A stretch of DNA of 54,409 nucleotides, from contig MNCI01011846.1 in assembly GCA_015680685.1 (NCBI GenBank), positions 236,732 to 291,140 on the forward strand, given 5' to 3'. The DNA comes from Gnetum montanum. Taxonomy: Eukaryota > Streptophyta > Gnetopsida > Gnetales > Gnetaceae. This document shows, one piece after another, positions 43,539 through 53,814 of the stretch. Below the pieces are notes generated by a model. It did not search any database. It saw only the letters and a program-made list of their open reading frames with translations, and was not told the DNA's origin. Both the position numbers and the translations under genes were made by a program. Every line of letters starts with the position of its first letter. The stretch's first letter is position 1.

Positions 43539-46500
43539 GACCTACTCTCTAAGCTCATAGTAACTAATCACTAAAATGCAAAAATGGTCCTACAAATGGA
43601 GGAAAATTTTCTTGATGATCTCGTAATCATGCCAAAGAAAAGTGGAGCCATTAGGATATGCATTGATTTTCTCAATCATAACAAAGTAATACTAAAAGAT
43701 TACTTTTCATTGTCAAACATAGACTAATTTATAGAGACAATGGTAGGTCATGCTTTACGTAGCTTCAAGGATGGCTTCTCAAGTTATAATCAAATACAAC
43801 TTTATTCCAAGCACTAATGTTTCATAACATTCATGACTCCATGGGAAATATTTTGCTATTAAAAAAAACTTTCAAACTCAAGAATGCTAGAGCAACATAC
43901 CATTAAGCCATGACTTTCATGTTTAGTGACATGATGTTCAAAATTATTAACAATTATGTGAATGATCTAACTATCAAATCTACCCTAACACTAACCATCT
44001 AATTGATCTTGACATAGTCCTAGTCCGATGTAATGAACATAACCTCTATATAAATCCCAAAAAATTCATTCTCAGTGTAGAAACAAGCAAAGTACTAGGA
44101 TTCTTAGTTTCAATTAATGGTATCATGGTAGATCCTAACTAGGTCAAAGCTATAATGAACCTTCCACCACTTAAGTACCTTAAAGACATGCATATTTTGT
44201 AAGGTAGACTCCAATCCATCTGTTGTTTTACATGTATCCTTACTAATTAACTTCATTCCCTACCTCATATACTTAAGAAATCAACAACTTTCAACTAGGA
44301 ATTGAATTATCAAGAGGTATTTGATACAAAAAAGGATTCTCTTACTAATCTGCTAGTCCTTCGTCCTTCTCAATTTAATCTTTCTTTCTATCTTTATCTT
44401 TCTAAGTCTAATTACTACATTATAGTCATGCTTTACCAATAGTCCAAAGATGATGTAGACCTTGTCTTTACTCTTAAAATATGGAGGCACTATCTATTAG
44501 GGATAAAGGTTCATATAATCTATCAAGACAACATCGTATGATTTATCGCCACCAACCCTTATGATAACAACTACATGGAAAACTAGAAAACATTTTTCAC
44601 TAAGTTTGAGCAATCCTACCTTGCTCAACAATATATTAAAGGCTAAGTTATAGTAGATCTCTGTACATCATCCCCAATATCTAAGGAACCCATAGTAACC
44701 ATCCCACACTTTCTTAAAGAACTAAGTAAGAAAGAGATAGCTCCTCTCCCAACTACAATGTTTATGCAAGAGAACTTCGATTAACACTTGTATTTTGATG
44801 ATGCTCACATAGCTCAAGGTTCTAGCATGACTTATGGTCTTTATCATAAAGGTATAGATCCAATTTAACAAACCTATAAATTTAATTTTCCATGCATAAA
44901 CAATATAGCCTAATATAAGGATCTTAATTGAGATCTACTCTTAGCAATACAACTTGATATTAAAAGACTTTCGGTCCATGATGATTCTCAACAAGTTATA
45001 TGCCAAGTAAATAATGAATATACTTTTAATACTAAATACATTTATTCTTATCTCAAATTAGCCAAAAATTTGATTTCAATTTGATGAATGTTTATTCCCA
45101 CACATCCTTCATTTGGAAGACATGCTTGTTAACGCACTATCTATGTTTACTCTTCTTACAAACCTTGTTTTTCTTAAAGACCATTTGTCTCACTTAATGC
45201 AAAATAAATTCATTAATCTCGTAGATACACAACATGTTAGCTTTGTTAACTTAGAAGAGAATGAACAATACCAAGACATTATATAATACTTGCAAACTAG
45301 AGAAATTTATCTCTCTGTACATGCTCTAAATATTTTTGTATTATTGGTCTCAGTATCTTGTACTTTATTTTCACGTGAATTGTTCTTCTATGTTATCTAA
45401 ATTGTGATGAAGTGAAAATAATTCTAGAAAATGTGGTGGCCACTTAGGTTCATGATCTCTCATAGCTTGTATCATTTTATTAGATTACTAGTGGACCACA
45501 ATGTCTAGGGATACATATGATAGTTAAAATTTATGATTTATGTCAATGTCATGCTGCACTTATTTATGTACCATCTCAAAATTTTAGGACATTGAAAATC
45601 ATGTGACCCTTTAAGAAATGAGGGTTGGATCTTATATGTTCTATCAATCCCCCATCTTTTGTTGATTATTAGTTCATTCTAATAGCTACTCAATACTTTA
45701 CCAAGTGGGTTAAAGCCATTCCCCTAGAATCTACAACATCTAAGTACTACTATCATTTAATGTTCAATCATATAATAACCTACTTTGGTATTCCCCTCCA
45801 CATTGTTACTTATAATGGATCTTAGTTCATGAGTAAAGTAGTTGTCAAATTTGATGATTAGTACCAAATTACCTAATCATTCTCATTTCCATATTATTCC
45901 TAGTTCAATGTTCAAGCTAAGTCAACCAATAAGTCCTTCATCTGCTTTCTCAAAACCATGGTTGACAAATCCCAATGAAATAGGCCTACTCAGTTATCCC
46001 ATATCCTTTGGGTCTAAAGAACTACCTTCTACAATCCAACCAGTTGAATCCCATTCATGCTCATCTATGGATTAGAAGCAATGCTATTAGTGGAGTTGGA
46101 TGTCCCTTCTCTGTGAGTAACTTTAAAAAATTGGATGTCAAGTGAGGAGAATAATAAAATGCATGGTGTTAAGCTGGAAATTCTTGAAGAAAATCATAAG
46201 CAAATAATGATCAATATTTAAAATCATCAAGAAGCTATGTGTCATTGCTATGACAAGCTTATTAGACTAAGAGATATTAAAGAGGGTGATCTTCTCCTAT
46301 GATATTTTCCTATGCTAAGACTTCCAAGTATTCTCCAAACTAGCAAGGTCACATTATCACTCACAAAAGTTTAGGTAGTGATGCATACTATTTAATAGAT
46401 TCAAATAAAAATTGGTACTCAGGACTAGTGAACAAAGCATATTTCAAATGGTACTACATTTGAGGCACAAAAGAAAATAAATAAAAACAAAAAGAAAATT

Positions 46501-46890
46501 AGTCATTAGATTTTATATATGTTTTAGTAAATCACTTTCAATTTCATCCCTATTATGCCTTATCCTTTCTCTCTCTTTCTCTCTATGTTTTGCTACTATT
46601 TTCCTATTTTTTTTCATGCAACTTCATCTATTCTCCCACTCTTTGATTATTCCATTCTATTAATATTTTTTCCTATTAGCATACTATGATGAGGATGTTT
46701 ATCAACTATCTATCTCACGTAAAGTGCAGTGAGTGAGCATTCTACCAATTTTACTCTATGTAAGGTTGTGTTAAACTTCAGTGAGATATAGAGAGAACTT
46801 ATTAATTTCTCAATTTATCAATCATTCACAAGTATTAGAGTATGAGATCTAGCCATGCCCACCTTCTATAGCACAACATCTTAAATGGTA
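43539..46890 (+). pseudogene. pol: F2: second Tat-like pol fragment abutting the E 3' LTR
   Basis: RT begins only about 60 bp after the LTR end (IMPKKSGAIRICIDF at about 43630-43675, FKDGFSSYNQIQLY, FITFMTPW). RNase H remnants follow. An archaeal-type second RNase H occupies 44780-45090 (YFDDAHIAQGSSMTYGL, YKFNFPCINNIA, LLLAIQLDIKRLSVHDDSQ). Integrase is at 45600-46300 (WGLDLICSI, VTYNGS with the catalytic Asp changed to Tyr, VQAKSTNKSF with Glu to Lys). One 3' UTR unit (46845-46885) follows and no LTR. Gag, protease and its own 5' LTR are missing; the LTR at 42270 could belong to both E and F2 after recombination. Confidence 0.75.
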
Positions 46891-48012
46891 AAGAATCTCA
46901 CATGAAATCAGAAAAACTTGATGAAACTTAAAATTTAGAAACCAAGGCACTAAAATGTTTCTCATAAGGTCTCGTGTCATCCAAAACCTAAACTAAACAT
47001 CTATGTCCACAACTTACTAAGCACCAATTCCCCAACATCCTAAGAATCATTAAAACTAACTAACATTTAGCAAAGATTGAAAAAAGAAGAAGAAATTAAA
47101 AAAAAAAAGCTAGGATGTATCAAATCAAGAATGGAAAAAGTAGAAAATGTATTATGTTTTTATTATATAAAACTATTACAAATATCATTATTTTTAGTAT
47201 TTATTTTGTAAGGTTTTCCAAGAATTTCCCATATCTAACTAATATTGAGGAACTCTATGTCAAAACATACTTACAAGACATCCAATCTAAATACCGATCA
47301 AACCTATTAATATCATAAACTATCCATCACATAACCTTGGAACCATACGAACATTATAACTCATATTAGCTTCAATACCATACAGACATGCATACATGCT
47401 AAACATCATGACCTCACAACATGATTAGCCAAATAACTTCAATGATGTACTCATAATGCAAAATCATACACAATAGAGAATCATACCTACCTAGAACTCA
47501 ATCTTCCCCACAACCTTCACAACATGCAAGCCACAAACATCCTACTACATATCCAATAAGATTAGTGCACATAATCATGGTATCATAATCAACTATATAT
47601 AATATCATAAGATCTTACAAAAAATATCATTAAAATGATTTATTTAACTAGACAACCCCATAACCCTGAATTGACTCTATAACCACATCATGAATGTAAC
47701 ACAATACCAAAAGATTTTACAGTGAAGGGTTATAGAATCCCATGAGGCTTGTGAAGTCCTACACTAAGCAACCACACATATCATGAGACTTCACATTTTG
47801 TAACAGTAATTAATATTTTTTAATTTTTGAAGACTTTATAAAGTCTTTTTTCCTTTTTGGTATATATCAACAAGCAAGCAAGAATTGTACATAGTCATTG
47901 AGTCCATTATACTATTTATCAAAATGATGCATGACCAATCATTTTTGTAACATGTAATTTGCCTTTGATATTGTAAAAACTTGAGGGCAAGTTTAAAGTT
48001 AGTTATTGGATA
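46891..48012. other. AT-rich sequence, no gene seen
   Basis: There is no protein domain, RNA gene or clear repeat. Short open stretches (such as 47115-47318) have no protein-like composition and are treated as chance. Confidence 0.5.
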
Positions 48013-48013
48013 A

Positions 48014-48478
48014 TGTTAAAATGTGATTTGTAGTTATTAGCCAAATGCATAAATGCATGAAACATATTCATTAATGTATCTCATTTTTTACTAACACGTA
48101 ACTGTAGATGCATGATTTTGCTCGTGCAAGTTTATAAATATATATGCCATGTTTATGAAAGACATCCTTTTAAACTCTATAGCAAAAGATTATGGATTCA
48201 AAGTTATAACACTTATTTTCTCTAGCATTATAGTGGATGACTAGCCTACTGTATGTAAATGTAAAGCCATTAGAATTTGTATCATGATCAGATAGAGTAA
48301 TAAGATCGAAGTAGTCATTTCATATATTGTATACTCCCACTTGTTTACTTTTTCTACTACATAAGTAGAACTACTTTTTATACAATTTTTTTAAAACTCA
48401 TACATTTGGTTGTCTACTTACTCCAATAACACTTAGTTTTACTCATTAGTGCTTGGTATTTTAGAGATATTCACAACA
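48014..48478 (+). repeat. Possible solo LTR
   Basis: TGTTAAAATGTG at 48014, TATAAATATATATG near 48132-48145, and TTCACAACA ending at 48478 give a TG...CA frame of about 465 bp. It is preceded by CTTGAGGGCAAGTTTAA, a motif often seen just upstream of LTRs in plants. No target duplication was found, so this is tentative. Confidence 0.35.
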
Positions 48479-49735
48479 AAGTGGATTTGAATACTTATCA
48501 TTGTATAATTTTCTTATTTTCTACATAAGCATTTTATTTCGACATTATTCATTTGTGAATAAATTTTGTTTTTCCAATGGTAATTTCTGCTAAGATAAGA
48601 GGCTATTTTGTGTAACTTCAATTCAGTTTTACTCTTCATTAATGAAAATTTTGTTTATAATCAAAATCAAATTTGCTAACTCTTTAATTCAATTTAGACA
48701 AAATAATAACCAATTTCAACATTTTACACATTAAATTCACTTATTAATAAGATTAATTTTATTTTATTTACTAAACAAATTTACCCTCACCAAACCTACA
48801 CACTTGAAAGTAAAGTGAAGGATTTTTAGCATATAGAGTAGCAGCAATAACTTCTTCTGGTTAAACCATTCAAATAAACATCAATCATGGAAAAGCAATA
48901 ATGTCTTGAGTCATGACAATTTGTTCACTATTGCTATGTCAACCCTACATTGTTAAGTAAATTTCTTAGATGCTTAGGTAATATTTTTCTAGCATCTTAG
49001 ATCCTTGTGATCTTTTGCACAACTTTTCTATTTATCAATGCATAATCAAGTAGGTGATTCAAAGATGATTAGAAAAGCTCTATAGTAGTTCCATTTCCAT
49101 GACGTATTTTAAAATACTTGTTCCAACTTGTGAAGTAGGTTTTAAATCGATGCAATAGAGAGTCTATTCACATTTCATATATGTTAAATTAGTATAAAAA
49201 ATACAAAGCTGGTCAAAATGAGTGGTTTCAAAATAGCCAATCTTATTGTTGTTTTTAATAAAATATTATAAAAATACATAAAATTATAAAATATTTTTAA
49301 AATGAAACTATTTACTTTCCCCTATTTTGAGCTTCAATCTACATATCCCTTGAAACTATTAGCATTAAAAAAACAAGTTCACTTGATCATTCACCCATGA
49401 AACATTCTCTTCCTTTTCTTTTCTTTTTCCTTTTCTTTTTTGGTGAATTTAACTAAGTCTACGCATGACACCTATAGATTGATTTGATGAGATTGTGGTA
49501 AGGAAACCACTCATCACTAATGTAATACAAAAATATTCAACTTTCTCACAATGAAAATTGCTTTTTTATTGATTGTATCATTCATTTTCTACCAAAGAGA
49601 GGATCCACATTCATTCTTAATTTTCTGTGTTATTGAATAGTTTCTCTTTCACATCCATCCATGTGAATTATAACTACATTAATTGTGTTTTACTACTAAA
49701 ACTATATTTGTAATTCATGGTAATTATATTGCAAT
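48479..49735. other. AT-rich sequence, no gene seen
   Basis: It holds only simple features, such as the pyrimidine run at 49408-49440. No coding or element signature was recognised. Confidence 0.5.
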
Positions 49736-49739
49736 AATG

Positions 49740-49815
49740 AGGTTTTAACTAAGTAGTAAGAGTCTTGGCTAGTTAATCCCATGTCATGGGTTAGATTTTA
49801 TTGGGCAACACTAAG
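49740..49815 (+). repeat. Decayed tRNA-SINE-like fragment
   Basis: TAACTAAGTAGTAAGAGTC (A-box like) is followed at about 32 bp by CATGGGTTAGATTTTA (B-box like GGTTCGANTCC), the spacing and shape of a tRNA-derived SINE head. There is no intact tRNA fold. Low confidence. Confidence 0.35.
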
Positions 49816-50027
49816 ATACCAATTTTAACTTAGAAAAACAAACAAACACTCAAAAATTACATCTATTATTTGTATCTACTTTTGTGTTCCTTTGTTTTAT
49901 CTATTTTATTTTATTTATAACATGATTAGCTAGAACTTCACTTTTCTCTCCACATTAGTACCTTGAGACTTTTTAACTTACTTCACATGATGCTCTTGGC
50001 CAAAATTTAGCTCTAAAATAAAATTAT

Positions 50028-50100
50028 GCACCACTAAGGATCATAACCTAGAGGTTCAATGCTCATCCCACTAAGACACTCCTAGAGAGTTGGTAGATGA
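50028..50100 (-). repeat. Decayed tRNA-SINE-like fragment, minus strand
   Basis: The minus strand reads GTCTTAGTGGGATGAGCATT (A-box like), then CTCTAGGTTATGATCC (B-box like). The GAGCATTGAACCT text recurs at 53668-53680 on the plus strand. Likely a mutated tRNA-derived SINE head. Confidence 0.35.
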
Positions 50101-50639
50101 GCAAAAGCCTAACCTTTTTTGAATAGTTATGCCCAAATCTTACAAATGAGAAACAAGCACTTTATCATCCCTCTAGGTACTAGTCCCTAAAATTAAGTCT
50201 AAATATAAGAGTAAAATGAAAATAAATATCACAGCTTAAGTTTATTATAACTAGACTTCAACTATGTTACCTAGAAAGAACGTTACAAGTTCACTTAACC
50301 ATAACAATCAGTCCAATTAACCATATAGTTGTATTATATCTAAATTCAAAGTTCGTGCGTTTGATTCATTTAAGGGTGCAAGCTTGACCCTCACCTTGTT
50401 TCTAAACACGAGACTTTCCAACTATGGTTTTGATGCAGGCATACATGCGTTAGGTTACATATACTTCAAGCTTTGTTGGACTCCCAATCGAAATGGCATT
50501 TCAAAGAAAAAGTGCTAAATGTCTTAATGGCATTCATCACCCGGCAGAATTGCAAAATAACTTTAAATTTTTTTAAAAAGTAAAATCTAAAACAGGGTAG
50601 CATCAAATCACTCCAACCAGATGTATCCTCGCACCCCTT

Positions 50640-51157
50640 TTTTCTATCCATTTAAGATATACGAAAGGAACGAAACAAAATGCTGGCTCACATTTGAGCT
50701 CAGTTTACCTGCAGAGTCTCTTGTGGTTCTAATTTCATACCTTGTATTCCAATTTCCAACCACATAATTATCAATTTACAATGCTGCCGCACAACCAACA
50801 AACACAATTCAAGAATTACATAAAAATTCACCTCCTCTAAAGTAGTTATATTTGTACACCTAGATGGATATAAATAAATAAAGCAGATGAGCTTTGATGA
50901 AGATGAGAATGAGACGATTTGCTTGATAAGAGTGTGAACAACGCAATCGTTACATCATCGGGAAGAACACAATGAAAATGTTCAGCCTATACTAATCACA
51001 ATAATCATAATCATAATAATATGGCGTTCATCCCCTGGAATTAAAAGATGATGGTAGCACAAATTACAATAACAATAACAACAACAAGAAAGAAGAAAAA
51101 CAAAGAAAGTTAACATTTACATTAGACGCACGTTGGCGTTAACTTCAATGCAATGAA
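50640..51157 (-). other. Probable 3' UTR of the MADS-box gene
   Basis: It lies downstream of the stop codon at 51158. It contains a TTGTTGTTGTTATTG microsatellite-like stretch (minus strand, 51070-51085) and AATTTTTATGTAATTCTTG. No canonical AATAAA on the minus strand; plant poly(A) signals are loose, so the end at about 50640 is a guess. Confidence 0.4.
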
Positions 51158-51373
51158 TCAACATTGATTGATATTGCAGTGAACATCTGGTGGGCCAATA
51201 TTCAATTGCGTCTCCACGTCTTCCACGTTGACCTTAGCGTTGTTATTGCGGTTGTTATTATCGTCGTGGTTGGTCAAACCACAACTACCATTGCTGATGT
51301 TGTTCGGTCCGGCCCCGCTTGCGCCTGCGTGTAAAATTGACAGCAGACCACCATCCATGTATGGACCATTACA
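51158..51373 (-). CDS. TM3/SOC1-like MADS-box gene, terminal exon
   Basis: The exon starts at 51373 after a ...TTGGTCAG acceptor and encodes 71 residues beginning CNGPYMDGG and ending with TGA at 51158-51160. Near the C-terminus it carries EDVETQLNIGPP, which matches the SOC1 motif (EVETQLxIGxP) that defines the C-terminal end of TM3/SOC1-clade MIKC MADS proteins. The middle is Asn/Asp-rich (NHDDNNNRNNN), as in many MADS C-domains. Base composition is clearly more GC-rich than the surroundings, and there is no stop. Joined in phase 0 to the 42-bp exon upstream it reads ..VLRKK|CNGPYM. These proteins are nuclear transcription factors; in flowering plants the clade promotes reproductive transition. 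The other exons lie to the right, beyond the window. Confidence 0.8.
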   Translation of the reverse strand, partial: CNGPYMDGGLLSILHAGASGAGPNNISNGSCGLTNHDDNNNRNNNAKVNVEDVETQLNIGPPDVHCNINQC

Positions 51374-51640
51374 CTGACCAATCATAAAAGGGATAAAAAA
51401 ACATGAATATAAATATCATCGTCAATTCAGTAAAACTGACAGCAGGCCACCATCCATGTATGGACCATTACACTGAACAATCACAAAAGGGATGAAAAAA
51501 CAGAAAAATAAATATCAACATCAATTCAGAAAAATTGACATCAGAAAAATTGACAGCAGACCACCATTCATGTATGAACCATTACACTGATCAACCACAA
51601 AAAGGTCAAAAAACATAAACATAGGTATCAACATCAATTC
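51333..51640 (-). repeat. Three tandem copies of the terminal-exon splice acceptor
   Basis: Units 51333-51431, 51432-51545 and 51546-51640 (99, 114 and 95 bp) each contain the start of the exon plus its polypyrimidine tract and AG. The exon-start positions are 51373, 51472 and 51586. The extra copies keep TGTAATGGT after AG. Reading on from copy 2 gives a stop after 16 residues, and from copy 3 after 21. Confidence 0.85.
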
Positions 51641-51737
51641 AATTTATATGTTTCTGAGAAAAACATCCATTTCAGCACTTCGTAACAAAACCCATCACCA
51701 AGTAGTGGGGCATTAATGTGGTTTAGAATTCACAAAC

Positions 51738-51779
51738 CTTTTTCCTTAGAACTACATTCTCCTCTCCCAATAGCTGAGA
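51738..51779 (-). CDS. TM3/SOC1-like MADS-box gene, 42-bp K-domain exon
   Basis: A 42-bp exon flanked by a TTTCAG acceptor (51780-51785, minus) and a GTTTGTG donor (51731-51737). It encodes SQLLGEENVVLRKK, the LLxEEN.xLRKK end of the K-box coiled coil. Exons of exactly 42 bp in phase 0 are the hallmark of MIKC MADS genes. The intron to the terminal exon is 364 bp to the distal acceptor, or 265 or 151 bp to the duplicated ones. The K domain mediates dimer and tetramer formation. Confidence 0.8.
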
Positions 51780-52199
51780 CTGAAATATAAAATAAAAACA
51801 CACAAGCCATTAAGATTTTTCAGGCTTTTAAGTATTAAAAATAACCTGGAAATAGAGTTACAGTAAAGTATAATATAAATATATAATAATAATTTAAAAA
51901 AATTTCTACTAATAACTTTTTTTTTTTTTTTTTGAAAACCATAACAAAGGATCTGTTCCAATGCTTTATGTTAAGGAAAGAAAATTTTTTTTCGAAATAA
52001 TAATAGGAACTGGATAATTAAATAGTTAAAACTGAAGTTTTTTCATATTAAATAAAAAATAGTTTTAGACATGTTTTATTTATTTTTATCAACTCTAAAG
52101 AGTTTTTGATCATTATTTGAATGCTAAGAAAGAAATAACACAAAATTAAAGAGAGAAAAAACCCTTACAAGTAAGAAACTGATAAGACTAAAGTATTTT

Positions 52200-53190
52200 G
52201 ATATGTTTAGATGGACCTAAAGGAATAAATTTTACTTGGAAATAGAACTTTTGAGGCAATGCATGATGATAGGAAAATATTTACTAAGAAACAATATATC
52301 ACTAAAATCACAGTATGTTATTCAGTGCAACAGAATCCCCAAGTATATATTTTAATTAGAAACAGAAAATTTTAAGAGTGCGCAATAATAAGAAAAGAAA
52401 AAATTTACTTTGAACATAATATGTGCCAGGGCAAATAGCTTTCTTAAATTATATTGAAGGGATTTCCTCAGAAATCATACTTTAAAAAAAAGCCATCATT
52501 GAATCTGAAGAATTTCATTTCATTCAAATAGAGATCCCAGGGAAAACTTTTACTTGAAAACATAAATTCTAAAGTGATGCCTAATAGTAAAAACATATTT
52601 CACTAAGAAAAACAATGTAACAGTATGTTAATCAAGGAGAATTTTAAAAGAAAAATATTTTAATTAAAATTAGTAGATTATTGAATAGAAAATATTTCGT
52701 AAACTCTAGTGAAGCTCTCAGGGAAAAGTATCTAAAAAATAATTTAAACTAAAGTATATTTTTAAGCTTTGGTGTAAACCTAGGAAAAAATTTTTACTCA
52801 AATATATACGTAGTTTGCAATCAGGATGGTAAGAAAATATTTGACAATGACGCAACATATGCGTAAACTCAGAGTCAGTTGGTCAACTCTGAGGGAAAAA
52901 CTTTTAATCAGAACTAGAAGTTTTAAAATAGTGCATGATGGTGAGAAAAAAATATTTTACTCCGAAACAATGAGTAATTATTAAATTCAATCAAGTTCCT
53001 AAGGAAAATATTTCACTTAAAGGTATAGATTACTAACCTGGATATATCCTTCACAATTCCTAAGGGGAAAACTTTACTAGTAAATAGCCCAATGAAAATC
53101 CTAGAGTTTATTGAATTGATTATTGAACCAAAGTATTTTATTACCTTTATTAGAGTCCTTAAGGAAAAATTCTTACCATGAAACATTAAA
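52200..53190. repeat. Diverged intronic repeat array
   Basis: A box of the type (C)AGGGAAAACTTTTACTTG recurs near 52212, 52541, 52781, 52899, 52998, 53060 and 53163. A second box of the type CATGATGGTAGGAAAATATTTACTAAGAAACAAT recurs near 52262, 52585, 52830 and 52930. Spacing is irregular (about 65-330 bp). Confidence 0.5.
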
Positions 53191-53480
53191 CTACTCAACC
53201 AAAAACATATACTTATGTCCAGTGCAGGTTCAATGTGGTTCTTAAGCAACAAATTCTCTCATAAATAATCTAAGTGAAGAGTCCTGAGGATTTATTGAAT
53301 TGAATTTGATTACAATATTTCTATTTCTCAATGCCGAAAATATAAATATTTGTAACTAAACCTATAGCCTATGTAAAAACAATAACAAGTTAGTGTTTTA
53401 GCAAGCATTTTGCCATCGTGACCTAGGTCATATATTAGGATGTAATAATAATACTTGGAATGCTGACAATATGCTTGTTT

Positions 53481-53650
53481 CTCAGGTTTAAGTCCTGGAT
53501 TTGAGCCTGGGCACTATAACTCAAAAAGAAGTTGGGCTTTCTATAAACTATCAATACTCCTGGGCCTCAGGTTTAAGTCCTGGATTTGAGCCTGGACACT
53601 ATAACTCAAAAATAAGTTGGGCTTTCTTTCAACTATCAATACTCTTGGGC
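53481..53650 (+). repeat. 85-bp tandem duplication with B-box-like motif
   Basis: Copies 53481-53565 and 53566-53650 differ at about six bases. Each begins CTCAGGTTTAAGTCCTGG, where GGTTTAAGTCC resembles a tRNA B box. GAGCATTGAACCTATAGG follows at 53668. Probably a duplicated piece of a tRNA-derived SINE. Confidence 0.75.
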
Positions 53651-53727
53651 CTTGCATAGTAGAATGAGCATTGAACCTATAGGTGATGACTCATTGGCAT
53701 TAAGTTCCTTAACAAGGCATCTCATGC

Positions 53728-53814
53728 AAAGAAACAATAGAGATTTTTCTATATAACACAATTTAGAATGTAAGGAAATAGTAGAGATTTTTCTATGTAA
53801 CACAATTTAGAATG
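53728..53814 (+). repeat. 43-bp tandem duplication
   Basis: Copies 53728-53770 and 53771-53814 share AGAGATTTTTCTAT(A/G)TAACA and then CAATTTAGAATG. Confidence 0.8.

Noticed and set aside
49740-49815. A functional tRNA gene
   Set aside because: No acceptor or anticodon stem pairing could be found; only box-like motifs remain.
50466-50651. 61-codon minus ORF downstream of the MADS gene
   Set aside because: No homology I recognise, low-complexity flanks; likely chance or 3' flank.
51752-51961. 69-codon minus ORF overlapping the 42-bp exon
   Set aside because: It uses a different frame from the exon and runs through the splice acceptor into AT-rich intron.
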